A stretch of DNA of 64,000 nucleotides. Origin: Nomia melanderi. Lineage: Eukaryota; Arthropoda; Insecta; Hymenoptera; Halictidae. Positions 1-13,777 of the stretch are shown here, one piece after another. The notes beneath the pieces are model-generated. The model was not told the DNA's origin, searched no databases, and was given only the letters and a program-made list of their open reading frames with translations. Positions within the stretch are counted from its first letter, which is position 1. Each line of letters begins with the position of its first letter. Both the position numbers and the translations under genes were made by a program. The DNA lies in assembly GCF_051020985.1 (NCBI RefSeq), contig NC_135003.1, positions 7,123,501 through 7,187,500 of the forward strand. The letters run 5' to 3'.

Positions 1-852
1 CAGCCTTACATATCTTCCATAGTGTTTTTGTATATTAAACTGTGTCCATACCAAATGCATTTATAAAAAAGAAAATAGAACTTATTTACAATAATTTTTA
101 AATTAAAATTTTCAATTTTATTCATTGTCATATCTTTCTTGCATTTCAATACATCCACAAATCCTATTATCGGTAAATTACTGTCACATTTCATTAATCT
201 TATTACTAAATATAAAGGGAAACATTTATATAAACTTTTTAAATAAAACATATATTACAATCTATCTGAAAAATGAAAAATTAGCATATAAAACAATATT
301 TATACATTAATAAATGGACAAACGTCAACAAATTGTAAGTATAATCACCATTATATAAGTAGACACTTACATAAGGTTCACAGACAAGTCTGAGCAATGG
401 TTAAAATAGGGTACAAAGGAATTGTGATATGTCATTAATGGTTCGTTGGTCTTGTGTGAGGTAACCATTCATTAATTCAACTTTGTCTATACGCAGTGGA
501 TACAAAAATCACAAAAATTTTGCACTTCGAGTATAATGCAATTTGTCTTTTTGCTGACCATGTTCAAAGTACTTTATATGTATAATCTTATCAAGTACAG
601 GTGATAGGAAAAAGGTAGATTCTGGAACGTAGTGGAGAAGTAATGGCAATCAAGCAATATTTTACATCTGACCGAAATTTAAAATTGAATGTAAATAAAT
701 TCTACGATTAATCTGTTGTTATGGGAGCCAACGGGCATGGCAGTCCTCGACATTCTTCTATCTAAATACTTACTTACTTACCCCTTTTGCCAACAGTTTT
801 ATCGACTGCGGTTGGTAGGCCTATGTGCGCATAGATTATGGAATTCTTGATA
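1..852. other. AT-rich sequence downstream of the receptor gene
   Basis: This is the 3' flank and possible 3' UTR of the minus-strand receptor gene. Short open frames here have no recognisable features. I see no convincing poly(A) signal on the minus strand close to the stop codon at 853. The nearest AATAAA-like site read on that strand is near 118, about 730 bp away. Confidence 0.4.
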
Positions 853-3800
853 TTACAAACCTAACTCTTCCATTTCAGGATCTTCTCCGTATTTCCGGGG
901 TGAGAAAACGTATAATTCTTCGGTTTTATTCGATGAAATCGAGCAATTATGTTCATGACTACCATGCATATAATGTCCTAATCGTTTCTTATTGCGCGCA
1001 TAAGTTTGGGGGTCATCAATGAATGAGTGAGTGGATCCTCTCATTGATATTCCCTTATAAAACGACGCAACAGCTGGGTAACCGCCAGAAATTGTTCGCT
1101 TCCATTCGTATCTGAAAAACAGTTAATATAATTCTGATAAATTCTATTTTACATAATGTTTGAATAATTCGCTTTGAAAATTGAATTGATAATACAATTG
1201 TACTAGAATTTGTATGTGTCATGACATTCCTATTTTGTTTCCGCGTGCACAGGTCATAATATTAAATGGCGGTGATTATAAAAATTTGAAACGCCATTTT
1301 ATACACATACAGTGGATCACAAAATTATTCGCTCAGTCGATAGTGCGGTAAAGATAATATAAGTAACCATACAACGAAGAACTTTTTCAGATTCCTTTTA
1401 ATGGATATACATTATTTACAGTTCAGTATAACAAAATGGTATAAAAAAGTGTAAAGTTTTGATTTATAATTGCAAAAAAAACGAATTGTGACAAATATCT
1501 ACACTTTTTCACGCCACAAAATTATTCGCTCATTTCATAATAATTACTGTTTTAATTATTATCTTAATAAAATTAATATTTAGTGGGATACCCCTTCTGT
1601 TTTATAACTTCTGCTAGCCTTTTTGGCATTGATCTCACTATTTTCTGTAAATAATTAACATCAATGTTTTGCCATTCCTCTTGTAATCTGTTTTGTAGTT
1701 CAGTTTTATTTTTAATTGAATGTTTACGTATTTTAGTGTCTAGTATATTCCACACCATCTCGATAGGATTTAAATCCGGCGATTGAGGTGGAGTTTTCAT
1801 TACTTTCGGGCAATTGTATAGCAACCATTCTTGCACTACTCTTGATTTGTGCTTGGGGTCGTTATCTTGATAAAAGTGGAAAATGTCTAAGATCCCCATC
1901 TTTTGAGCACTTTCCTTTAAATTTTCTTTTAAAATATTTAAATACATTATTTTCTCTATTATGTTTGTAATAATTTCCAAATTACCCACTCCATGATAAC
2001 TAATGCATCCCCAAACCATTATATTGCCGCCTCCGTGTTTAACAGTACTGCATAAGTTCTTCGGATCCAACTCCGTGTTTGGTTTTCGCCAAACTTTTTG
2101 CGGGCCATCGGAACCCCAAATATTGAATTTGCTTTCGTCGTAAAAAATGACATTTTGCCAAAATTCAGGAGGCTTCCAAATATAGTTTTTCGCGAATTCT
2201 ATTCTTTTTTTTCTGTTCATTTCACTTATATAAGGCTTTTTCCTTGCTGCGCGGCCGTTGTACCTATTCTTTCGCAGTGTTCTTCTAACTGTTTCATGGG
2301 AAACTTCTTTTTCAGAAAAGCCTTGAAGGAGTGAATTGATTTGGGGAGCACTTATTTTTGGATCTTCTTTAACTTTTCTCACTATAAATCGCTCTTCCGC
2401 GGAATTTAATAATTTTTTCCTACCACGGCCTGCTTTATTTTCTACTCGTCCTTCTTCTTTATATCGTTTTATAACGTATCGCACTGTAGAATAACTTTTG
2501 CAAACAATTTCCGCAAGTCCCTAATGGATTTTCCATTTTTCCAATGAAAAATAATGATTTTTCTAACTTCCAGATTTGTTTCTTTACTTTTTCTACCCAT
2601 AATATTGAATTGTTGACACAAGAAGTTACAAATCAAGATCAATGCTTTTTAGTCACTTGTCTACGTTATACTGTCTACTTTTAGCGAAAAGCATAAACAA
2701 ATGCCTACCAAAGCCACATTGATAGCATTTGTTTTAGTTGGTCGCAACATGGGCGAATAATTTTGTGACGTGAAAAAGTGTAGACATTTGTTACAATTCG
2801 TTTTCTTTGCAATTATAAATCAAAACTTTATACTTTTTTATACCATTTTGTTACACTGAACTGTAAATAATGTATATCCATTAAAAGAAATCTGAAAAAG
2901 TTCTTCGTTGTATGGTTACTTCATTTATCTTTACCGCATTATCGACTGAGCGAATAATTTTGTGACCCACTGTATATAATAAATATGTTAACATTACAAT
3001 GTTACATGCTTACCAAATTTCATTCCAATTATAGCTTATAAAAAGCATACCTAATCGAGGTTCGGCTACTTTGCGTTTTATCCATTTCGGTATTATTGAT
3101 TGGCGGACTAGTTGCCCGATTTCGCAATTTACACGGACATCGTTGTCGTAATTCCCTTCTGAATTTTCCCTGAAAAAGTGTCCTTACTCATTAAACAATT
3201 TAATAGTTACAAAGTGCATTTACATATTAACACAACCCACCCATCTAATCTTAACAAATGTGTATTTTAATTGTTATATACATTTTAAAATAAGCTCTTG
3301 AATCTTTAAGTTGCTTATTCAAATAGTTTTATTAGTTACTATACTTTTCTTATTTTATTTGTGCAAGTGAAATATTGGTGGATACGTACATTATATATTC
3401 CATAGATCAAAGGGTTGTAACAGCTGTTTGACATAGCCAGCCAATTGAAAACGAGAAATATATAATTGATGTACTCGTAACTAAAACAAATTCTTAGTTA
3501 ATATACTGTAGAATAATAAGTATTATGAAACGTATTTTCGCAAGTTATGATAAAGTACTTACCAGTTTATTTTCTCGTAGCAATATTTTAAAGCGTGATA
3601 TATTTGAACAGGCAACCAACAGATTGCAAAAACGGCGACAACGACGATTAACATTTTAATGACCTATGAATACAAGAAACAATTCCTTTAATTAATACTC
3701 ATTGTTAACTTCTATCATACAGTAAAATGCACTCCTTGGCTTTTAAATTGAACTCAAACGCAACGTTCATTTTTTGGTGTAACGATAAAAGTCATACCCT

Positions 3801-6800
3801 CATCTTGTTCTTCATTAAATTTGCATCCCGACTGCTTTCCGCGTTTCCGGGTGCTCGGTTACTCCACAATTTCAGTGCCATTCTTGTATACACTAAAGAA
3901 ATCACTGACAGTGGTGTCAAAAATTGAAACAACACCAACAATGTTGAGTAGATGAATATCTTTTTGTGGGAGATGTTATTGATGGCACACATCGGTACGT
4001 TCTGCTCTGAAAAATTGCACTGATTTTCAATAAATAAATACAATTACGCTCAATTGACTAATAAAAATATATTGATAATAATAACAACAACAATAATTAT
4101 ATTTTGATAATCATTATTATAATTTTCATTCACTAATACAATAAATTTGTCCAACAATTTGAAATGTACTACTGGTGCACGATACAGCGCTATTTTTTAA
4201 ACTCAACAGAAAAATGTGAGATGCACTTATAAAACATTTTTCAAAGTGTGCAGCAAATACGATAAAAGAACAATCATCGTTTGTTATATTAACTGTTCAT
4301 CACGATTACAAGTAAAATGTCTGAAAAAATTGACCGTCACGTTGGACAACATAAGAAAGTTGTACGGTTATGTATAATTCAGAAATCGATCGGTGAATAA
4401 ACTTACCGCCATAAAAATTCTTGTGGACTATGGTCACTGTGTATGCCATCCCCGCCGGTATTGCTAAAATCGCGGCAAATAACCAAATTCCCATGATGAC
4501 AATTTTGGCAGTGAGTTTGCTCGGCTTCGCGCTATTGGGAACAGTTAAATGCTTGGATGAAAGGAAACCATTATTACGGAATTCGCTATCGCGTTTCCAA
4601 ATAATAGAACAAACAACAATTGGAACTGAGAATGTACTTTGCACAAGTATACTCGTTTCTTTAAACAACATATTAGCATTTACAATGTTCCCCGTTTAAT
4701 TTGGTACTTTGACAACCACCTCCGCGCATCATTTTTTCGACGAAGTTTAAGAAGAATTTCACGAAGTTGCGGGGGAATATTGTATATATTTTAATCATTC
4801 GAATATCGTTAACTAAGAAAAGTATACGATCATAAAGACGATAGTTTTCTTAATTATTTTGTCTTGTTCACATTCATGTGTTTTTCTTTTGTGTGTGGTA
4901 CATTCTTTTTTAAATTTTGCTTCTTCGTAGGTAAGTACCTAAATAACCGAATACCGTTACATTAATTTACATAAGATAGAATTAAGTATCGCATAATTTT
5001 GAAATGTGATTATATTTGCTATAGGCAGGTGGTAACATGATTCCCACTGACTCTGTAATTGAAATGTTACAGAATTTATTCTCACAATAACCAGAAGAAA
5101 TATATTGGTAAATATAAAAAAAGGAAGTAATTTGGATACGAAACTAATCAATAACGAAACGAAGATGAAAATCATTAAAGAAGGAATTATCAGTTAAACA
5201 ATAATATAATTAAAAGGATCGAATAAGAGTATTTGCTGCTAAACATACCTGAGTGGTTTCAAAATCGCTCGATGTCGATCAATCGCAATCGCTGTCAGCG
5301 TGAAGACCGAAGCATTGACACAGAGAACTTGCACAAAAGGACAAATAGCACACATAAAATGCGGTGAAATCCATTTTTGTAGTAGCGCAGCTTGATACTG
5401 AAAAGAAAACAAGAAAATTTGAGAATTCGTCACGAGTAATTTGCGAGATTGTTTTGTTCATAATATCCATCAGCATTTTTGTTTAAATGTAAAGGATAAT
5501 TATACAAAAACGTATCGTAAACTATTGCTTGTAAATTATATTTAAGATAAAAAATTTACTTTTCTTCCAATGCCTTTCTTTATTGTTCATACCAATTTTT
5601 TTGTTGTATACCTACGTAGAAATATTTTCTGGAACGCGTTTATTCACATTTCAAGACAGCTCAGGCAATCTTTTGAAATCCAGGAATGTATAACGAAAAT
5701 CCTCTTTGGAGGCAGCTTTCGACTTAACTTTTCAAAAATGAGAAATGATACAGAAGGAATTTGTATATGTCTAAAGTTACATTAGGGAGGATGTACTCGT
5801 ATTGCTGTAATTCTTCTTTGGATTTTAAAGGATTTTGCTGTTACACGGACCATATGATTTCCCGGGGTATAAAAAAGAACGAGTATCTCACCTGAAGCGG
5901 ACTCACGAACAAACCTATTACAATGTCGGCCAGTGCTAGATTCGCGATGTAAAAATTTGTAACATCCTGCATCCGCTTGGTCGTAGCGATTATCCATATT
6001 ACGATGGAGTTTCCCACCATCGTCAAAATGGATGTGCTTCCGTATAATATACTGAGGATTACGACGATTAGCGGCGGTACTTTTTCACCCTCGTCTATTT
6101 CACAGCTAAACTCCACCTCAGCTACGAAATCTGTTGAATGGAAAAATAGATTTATTTATCAAATTAATATGATTCCATCTAAGAAGGATTCATTAACTAA
6201 AAAAATTAATAAGAAATGTTCTTGCTAACGTGTTCCCAATAAAACAGGGTTCCTAATAATACAATTTTCAATTACAATTATCGATCGCGATCATTAATTA
6301 TTTCGTTATCAATGTTTCAAACGTAAATTGCGTTAAAGTATTTCTTGGACGAAAAATTACGTTTGAATGAAAATTAAATTTCGTTTCACGGAACAATCAA
6401 GTTATCCCTGGTTGTAGCAATATAAGCGCTCCTCGACCAAGCTTGAAGGAGTATGAAAAAATATGTTTGTAGTGGAAAGGATCTCCTCGTTGTTCCGAAG
6501 ATACGTTAATTTCCGTCGCGATGACAGTGACTGAAAACTTCCGGTCTTTCGCAACGTTGCTCATTATCGTGTTACTGTAAATATTAAATTGCCATGGATT
6601 TTTTAACATTTTCCACGAGCATCGTATGATGACAAAATATATCAGAGAAACCTATTTTTCATTATTCTGTGTTATTCATTTTAACAATTATTTTTGAGAT
6701 CGTGATTTATTATAGAATGTCGAGAGCGTCCTGATATTTTGTAATATAAATTATAATACGGAACATCATGCTGTGTGCTTTCCGAGAAATTACAATTCAA

Positions 6801-7937
6801 TTTCTGATGGCATAGAATGTGTTCGTAATATAATACTAATACTATTATTAAATACAATACTATTATATCGTTAAATTATCATTGATACTATTTGTAATTT
6901 AATATGCATCATTTCAATTACTGTGCACATAATCATGTTTCTCGAGTCACATTTTTACTTTGTTTACGCGAGTTTTCATGATAAAAAGTTTATACGGTCG
7001 GAAGCTTAGTAGTATACATAGAAAATGGATGAGTCTTTAACCTAATTAACCGCAGTATTGCTGATACAAATGTAATTTAGGAATGACTTATATTTCATTC
7101 TATTAAAATTGAAGACTTCAAATCGTATCGCATTTACAGTAAAACCGTAAGCGAGCTACGGTGCTTAATTTCATGCCTTGACGAACTATGGAATCTGAAA
7201 ACCACCATTGTAAGCTTACTACAACGTAAGGATGATGGATGAACCTGTAACTATAGGAATTTTTATTTGATCCCGAAGCTTTTGGTGAAAGGATAAGAAT
7301 ATCTAACGAAGTATTAATTTATATTTGCTTGATGCGCTTATTTACCGTTTCATTATTTGCAAAACAATGTGCCGGGTTTCAACTTAATATTTCTTTCAAA
7401 AGCTATTTATAGTTTAACGTTTCTAGATGAACTTCATCAAATATCCTTTGTATTTCAATATATAATATAACTTGAAGAGAACAGAGATATCTGAAATATA
7501 ATTTTGTAGTAGTCAGCTTTTTATTTATGTAATTATAGATACTTCGGAGGTTTACTTTAATACTATTTCAAGAACGGCTAATGAAGTCCTTTGAATATCT
7601 GAAATTATAACTGACCGTACTTCTTTCATCTCTTACATTGATTTGAGACAAAGAAGGTAGTAATAAAGAAACTGAAATTACCTGAATATGTATAATTTAA
7701 AAAAACTTGCAGATTTTATGGAAGTACATGTTTAACTGTACTAAAATAGAACAGCGCGAAGAACAAAGTCTAATTAGTCTTCATTTAATTTATAATATCT
7801 CACATTGACCAGTAGACGGATTACATTTACATAAAATCCACAATTTAAGTATAAAAAAGAAAAACAAATTAGTTACCAGTTATATTGCTCAAACCAGTGA
7901 TGTTATTATAGGTATCATTTTTTCCGGACTCGTCCAT
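853..7937 (-). CDS. RYa-R: RYamide (luqin-like) neuropeptide receptor, GPCR, nine coding exons
   Basis: Class A neuropeptide receptor of the plasma membrane, expected to bind RYamide peptides and signal through a G protein. Coding exons, 5' to 3' on the minus strand: 7937-7877, 6130-5892, 5397-5249, 4531-4407, 4006-3798, 3663-3563, 3480-3390, 3169-3051, 1111-853. All have GT/AG borders and matching phases, and total 1353 nt (450 residues plus stop). Seen: extracellular N-terminus with three N-glycosylation sequons (NDT, NIT, NIT); TM1 about 41-68 with GN; TM2 with LALAD at 85-89; conserved C116 and C198; DRH at 140-142 in place of DRY; TM4 160-182; TM5 208-231; TM6 with CWLP at 276-279; TM7 with NSCYNPLIY at 313-321; CPC at 336-338, a probable palmitoylation site. 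The third loop (LWSNRAPGNAESSRD, then LMKNK) closely resembles insect RYamide receptors as I remember them. That family assignment is recognition, not alignment. A Tc1 element lies in the last intron. Confidence 0.85.
1310..1533 (+). repeat. Left terminal inverted repeat of the Tc1 element (IR/DR type)
   Basis: This 224-bp arm is the reverse complement of 2749-2972 with about twelve differences. The presumed transposase-binding direct repeats sit at the outer end (CACAAAATTATTCGCTCA starting near 1318) and at the inner end near 1515-1532. Confidence 0.9.
1573..2600 (-). pseudogene. Tc1-type transposase, DD34E, disrupted by a one-base frameshift
   Basis: The long frame from 2484 to 1573 encodes 303 residues of a cut-and-paste transposase. 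The DDE triad is visible: D in IFYDESKF, D in QDNDPKH, and E in SPDLNPIE, with 34 residues between the last two, as in the Tc1 group. The true N-terminus appears to start at the ATG at 2600 in another frame: MGRKSKETNL, then a helix-turn-helix region containing GKSIRDL. The two frames meet at about 2510-2520, where a single missing base best explains the break. Downstream of it the helix-turn-helix continues as AEIVCKSYSTVRYV. The C-terminus looks intact. As read here the full protein cannot be made from one frame, so the copy is probably non-autonomous unless the missing base is a sequencing error. Confidence 0.88.
2749..2972 (-). repeat. Right terminal inverted repeat of the Tc1 element (IR/DR type)
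   Basis: This is the partner of the left arm. It carries the same two direct repeats with small changes: the inner copy reads ATTATTCGCCCAT on the minus strand against ATTATTCGCTCAT in the left arm. A TA dinucleotide follows immediately at 2973-2974. Confidence 0.9.
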
Positions 7938-7952
7938 ATTGAAAGTGTCCGT
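7877..7952 (-). other. RYa-R: First coding exon of the RYamide receptor with end of the 5' UTR
   Basis: A minus-strand acceptor (a pyrimidine-rich tract ending ttctttcag) opens this exon at 7952. Fifteen untranslated bases precede the ATG at 7937. The exon encodes the first 20 residues and ends at a gtaact donor in phase 1, which joins the TM1 exon at 6130. Because an acceptor lies upstream of the ATG, at least one non-coding exon must lie at higher coordinates. I could not place it. The GC-richer patches near 18.7 and 20.1 kb, which contain minus-strand donor-like sites, are possible homes. Confidence 0.65.
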
Positions 7953-10900
7953 CTGAAAGAAAGAAAATGTCGAGCGTTAAAAACGAAATTTCCATCTGGC
8001 TTCAAAATTATTTGTGAAGCTAAATGAAGCAATAGAATATTTGAGTTTAAGAATACTGTTTGTAACGTTCTATTTTTTGTCTGGCAACTAGATCTTAATT
8101 ATAGTAGCAATGCTGTGCTACATTAACTTCATTATCATAGCTTCCAAAAAATCGGTTATTTCGTAGTAGGTGCAAAAACATTCTTCCTTGGATGTGACAC
8201 CTTCTAACTTGATGTTTGCATAAATTAGGTAAGTTACGGGCAATGATGGCGTTATTCGGCACGATAGACTGTACAGTTCTATGTATATCGATGTAAATAC
8301 ATTCGAAACGATAATACATTAGCTTCAGTCAGCTTTGTGGACGTGTACGACCTTATGCGGCTTCCGAAAATTTGCATACGTGGCCTACCAAACGGAATAT
8401 TAATGCAACGTACTGCACCGAACAAATAAAACAATTAATGCACGCCAGGAATTGACAAAATACAAGAATTTTACAAAATACAACAGAGTTCGATTATTCT
8501 TCAAACGCTCGTGATAGAATATTTTTAGCCTCATTTATTATTGTTATTTATTTTTTCGTTTACAAACCGTTGAACGCGAAGTATGTCGAAACTTGGTATT
8601 CTGTTTGATAAACAACAACTTTTATGTTACTAAAACTGTTTCTACACTGTTGTTGGCTTGTAGATTAAAATAATTTGACGTTGATACATGGATATATTCA
8701 TCAATTTGGGTAATTATGTAACGAAAGTAGATTTATGCTGTTGGAATACCCCGTTAACGTGACAAACAACGATACTGTAATGGAACAAATAAATGCCTTC
8801 GATACTGTGTTCATGATTCTCAATGGGATAATTGGATGCGAACCGTGTTCGAGTTCCAACAAATGCGTATATCAGTGAAAACTGGAACAGGGTACAGAGA
8901 TTTTCTGGTGGACGAAACGGTCTTGTTTCCCCCGGTAAACACCGCGATAAACTTCAATATGTGAGGGATTCAATACAAGCTTCATTAGCATCAAACGACA
9001 AATTCAAAAAATTTTGTTTTAAAATATTCTGCTGTCCTCCGTTCTCCTAAATGAAAGTGGCTGTTCGTTTTATTCTACTGGTGGTTGAATTGTGAATTTT
9101 TAGGTTCTGCAGAATGTTGGAAATGCCTTCAAAGAAATTAGGTCGCGCAGTTTCATTTACGTCGGGTATGTTATTGTAACAACGTAATTAGGTGGCTCGT
9201 TAGAATCAAAGCATAAGAAACATATAGATATCTGTGACATGTGAGGAGAATATATATTGAAATGGAATTGGAAATGTCAAATATCAGTAACATTTTCGTA
9301 CGTGAAATTCTGTAAATGTGAATTTTATTATTCTGTACCGCCGATTGGTAACGAAATGAATTGAATTAATATTATTTGTTTATCGATAACACGGAGAAAT
9401 AATGAATTAGTGACTGTTGTTGTTTAATGCTGTGAGAATGTTAAAGTTTTCATTGGCAATAACCGTTGGCCATCGGAATGAAAGGAACGGCGTAATACTT
9501 TTGTAAAATGAAATTCGAAAATTTGTGTCACGATACAGGCGTGTTTCGTTTCTTGGAAACAGATTTGGAAGCGGGGATATTCCATTGTTTTATCAACGTC
9601 ACGAACGCACATATTTAATCATTCCTTCACGAATGAATCCGACAAACAGGTTACAGTAAAATCATTATTTAGAATTCCAGTGTCGCCTTTTTTATTTGAA
9701 ATTTTAAATATTTCGATAATAGTCCATAAAAGACAAGTTTATCTGAAAAGCATGAATTCAACGATTCAACGATTTCTCAGATTTTCTCAGTTACAAATGA
9801 CCATCATCTTACAAGTTTTAAACTCATTTCCTCTTTATGAAGGAAAGAAACGTTTCTAACATGAACTTCTTTAATAACTTTTATCCTATGGAAGTAGGAA
9901 GTTGATATTAATATGAAAGTAGGATATTGATATGGAAATCGTATTTGAAGTGTCTTTTGTATTATAAAATCGATGAAGTAAGCACACATTTCATGTGTCT
10001 CGATAAAATGAATATGCGATAAAAAAAAATCAGAACATCGATAGTGGTTCCATTTCCATTGAAATCTTGAAAGAATGAGCACTTGGTGCAGCGTAATAGA
10101 ACCGATTGAATGAAATGCAAAAGGACTTCCTTCTACGGTTGAAATCGATGTAGTCGCGCAAGAATGATATGTACAGTTATCGTCGATGTGTACATGTGTA
10201 TACATTTGTCGAGCAATTTCGCGAGAGTAATGTGAAAATAACGATGAAAATTCAAAATAAAGAAATAATTATGATTAAGCTTCCATACAGATAAGGGAAT
10301 GATGAACCGTTACGTTTATGTGTCTTCCAGTCAATTTGAGAGGATTCAGAGCTCACGGGATGAATATTAATCAGCTAAACTTATAATTATTTTAACGAAT
10401 ACTTTATACTTTCGAATTCAATGTAAATATTTCTTTTACCAATTTCAAGGATTATTTTACCTTCAATCTTCATTACTTTCCGCAATCCAGCGTACAAATC
10501 ATATATTTTTTTGTATCGGAAGATAATCTAAATCAATTATCTTTTTCGTCTGCGATATTTCTTGTGTGCTTTGCTAACTTCGTTTCCCATTGCTCGTTAT
10601 TTATCTCTAGTTTGTTGGCTGCCGACGCACTGGGATACAGAAAAACTAGAGTTTGTACTTTGCTCAATCTCTTCTACGACCCACCAAGGAGACGGAGAGC
10701 GATTCTGAATTCCTATTAATCAGTAGGAAGACTGTTCATCGTGATTCACGATCTCCGTAACACGAACGGTGTAACAATAACACAAGATCTAAAGTAAATA
10801 CAAAATTTCTTTTACATGTAAGGATAATCGAGGTTTCAAGGAACAGCATAATTAATTATCTGAAAGTTGTAGGAATAGTAAGAGGAAGTAACGAGACAAA

Positions 10901-13776
10901 GAATTACACGCAATCAATTCAATAATAGATTATAAATATTTAAATACATCTATCTTGAAGATTCTCGTAGATTAATTTAGATTTAATCCGTTCAACACTA
11001 ATTTATTTTAATTCTTGGAATTCTTTGAACCTCGTTTTAATTAATTTTACTGTTTAAGATTGCGGGAAGAGAATTAAGATGGTTTCTTTTCCTATTAGAA
11101 AATGGCGTTTAAGAATGGTAAAACAATGTAGTTATAAAAAGAAGTCATTTTAAAGGAGAGACTGCATAAATAGCAACATTGTGATTCATTTTTACAAGTA
11201 TATTAATTATAATGTGTTATGCATTAATTAATACAGTAATACATGCTTTACAATGTACAATAGCAAAGGACAGAAAAGGAAGGCTTTCTATTCTGCTGGA
11301 TGTAATGACTATCGTTACATTTTCAAATGGAAACAATACAAGTGGATGATAAGTGTCGGTTAGGACACGGTTTACCCGTCATATTGGTCCACAGCGTAAC
11401 AGGTTATAGCTCCATGGTCATTGGAGACGCCGCGACAGTACCTTGTTACGGCCATGCTACGGGACAATGTGCACTTTGTGCTTGATAACGTGATTATGCC
11501 ATTTGGCCGACGTAATACAAGCATGCAAAGGCCACTTTAATCGACGACGTCTTGTTTGTAAGTACTAATCAACTTGCAAGAAATACGATTGTAGGACTTT
11601 TTTATGCGTTATGGATTTCACATCAGCTGAGCATTCTTTTCAATTCATTCGAATATGATTTCTCCCTTAAACATTTCTTTTGTGACAGATTTATTGCTGA
11701 GACCTCGAATTGCAAATATTGAGATCTCTTACACAAATTAGTATGAATTAGTAATAATAAATAATAAGTAAAATAGTAATAATAAATAATTTTTGTAGTT
11801 TCGAGAAATTGATACTCATTTAGTTAGGAAGAATACGATACTCGAGTTACATCGAGTCGATTCTTATAGAATGAAACTCTATAAAAAAGTCATTAATTTT
11901 GGATACTCTATTCTATAGAATCGAATTATAGAATTTCTCTATTATATAGCTGTAAACAAGATCATTCCTTGTTAATTGCGTCGTGTCATAAACGATATTG
12001 ATGAGGCACTTTTCGTACAGTCGAATTTTCTTAAGCCACGTTTACGATGAGTGACGTAAAGTGAAATTGCTTTGCACAGTTTGGACACCATTAACCGAAA
12101 TAGATTCTAATACGTTGACTTTATCCATTAAAGGGAGGATCTAGCTCGTCAATGATCTAATTGACCGCCCTCGCATAACAACCATAAGGCTGACCGTATT
12201 TCGAGGAAAAAGATACTTTTTATCTCTGCATACAAACTTAATTGGAAGTAGAGCCCATGTCATATAGTCTCGTCTACTAAAAATTTCTCCGGCGTTCTTT
12301 TCATTAGCAGTGTTTTTATTTCTCCAGTAAAAATGGAAATGAGATGTTTTCTTGTGTGCATTTCATTGTACAATGAAACAGTGTAATAATAAAAATGTAA
12401 GATTTTATATTCTTTTCACGTTCAATTTTATATTTCATTTGTGAATGTTGAATATGATTTGAGTTATGAATTGTTATATTAAATTTTTATATTAAAATAT
12501 TTGGAGGATATTCCTAAACCGATGAAAAAATAATACAGTGTGTATTTAAATCAGAACTTCAAGAATTTTCTCATTACGAGAGAAATATTGCTGTAGTAAA
12601 GCTTTTTGAACGTAAGAATGCTTATATTTCATATTAAATATCTTCTTGCTAATAATTTGGAGCGATCCACTTTGTATGAAACCATGTTTTCTTTCAATTT
12701 TGCTTTATTTGACTGCACCGTTTTATTAATTTACGAGTGTTCATCACACCGAAAGACACGCGCGAAGGCCAACCGATCCGCGCCGCTTGACACGCAATGA
12801 ATCAAAATGGATCTCCCGTTTTGCACGTTTTGTTATAAGTCAACGTAAAATGTTTGTGTCTGAATTTGCACAAAGAACACTGTAATCACCAGTTATTATC
12901 AAATACAAAATTCAAGCAATTCCTAATAATTTATAAGATACGAAAAAGATCGTATTGAAAGGATTTTTGTGTATTCCATAAAAGACAGTTGATTAGTAAT
13001 AAGGTTGGTTTTGATTAAGAAGCACAATGTTCGAATATTCGTCAAAAATTATCGGTTATCTATTGAGCAGATACAGATTCTATCTAAAAAAGTTCGAAGT
13101 CGCAAGGATTACCAGAACTTTAAAGTTTTGGCTTTCGATTCCTTTACCAAAGTTTGACACTCACGCGATTTCTTAGTCACCCCCGGAGAAGTTAACCTTT
13201 ACGAATTGTCAACTAATCTATTTTAACTCAGGCGTCGAGATGGAATTTTCATGGTAATCTGTTTATGCGAGCAAACATTTGACTTTAAGATTTGTAAAGA
13301 TTGTTGGAAATTTTAGTTGACACTTGATTAAACAACCGAATTACATACAGTAAAATCAACAGGAATCTCTTTGGCTCATTGTGGATTTTATAAATCTCCA
13401 AATAAGATACAATTACTGTTAAACTTCAAAAATTTCTTTTCAATGTATTATGTTAAATTGCAGGTAACCAGATATGCTATAGGTATATTGGACATTACAG
13501 GAAACTTCTATTGTGTTTGTGTTCCCTTATTATTGTAGTTCCTGAAAACAGAAATTTCCATAAAGAGCTGCAGTCATTAATAACATGGTTGTGGATGTTC
13601 GTGTAAATTTATACTTTCACAGGTCGATTTAGTAAAACTGACGTTGAATGAAGTTCCATTTGCTTGATCAATGATTTCAGTAGATTGTATTATTCATGAA
13701 AGCGTTACCAGTGAAAAACACATCAAAATCTGCGATAAATTGATAACACATTGATCTCATCATGTAACGACAATAT
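7953..13776. other. Non-coding AT-rich stretch, likely receptor 5' intron and intergenic DNA
   Basis: Open frames here are short and lack domains, and I found no splice-bounded coding exon by eye. Part of it must be the intron upstream of the receptor's first coding exon at 7952. A less AT-rich patch at about 11,340-11,560 has no open frame of interest and could be regulatory, but nothing specific supports that. Confidence 0.35.
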
Positions 13777-13777
13777 A

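Larger units (their letters stand above)
1310..2972 (-). mobile_element. Tc1-like DD34E DNA transposon, nearly complete, in a receptor intron
   Basis: The 1663-bp element begins CAGTGGATCAC and ends with the complementary sequence, flanked by TA at 1308-1309 and 2973-2974 (target duplication). Terminal inverted repeats span 1310-1533 and 2749-2972, 224 bp each, with roughly a dozen mismatches by eye. Within each repeat the motif CACAAAATTATTCGCTCA occurs at the outer and the inner end (one or two base changes), which is the IR/DR layout known from long-repeat Tc1 elements. Between the repeats lies a minus-strand transposase gene with one frameshift. The element is wholly inside the last intron of the receptor gene and in the same orientation as it. 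Confidence 0.93.

Noticed and set aside
5570..6228. Plus-strand frames over the receptor exons
   Set aside because: These are antisense shadows of the TM1-TM2 exon and neighbouring intron.
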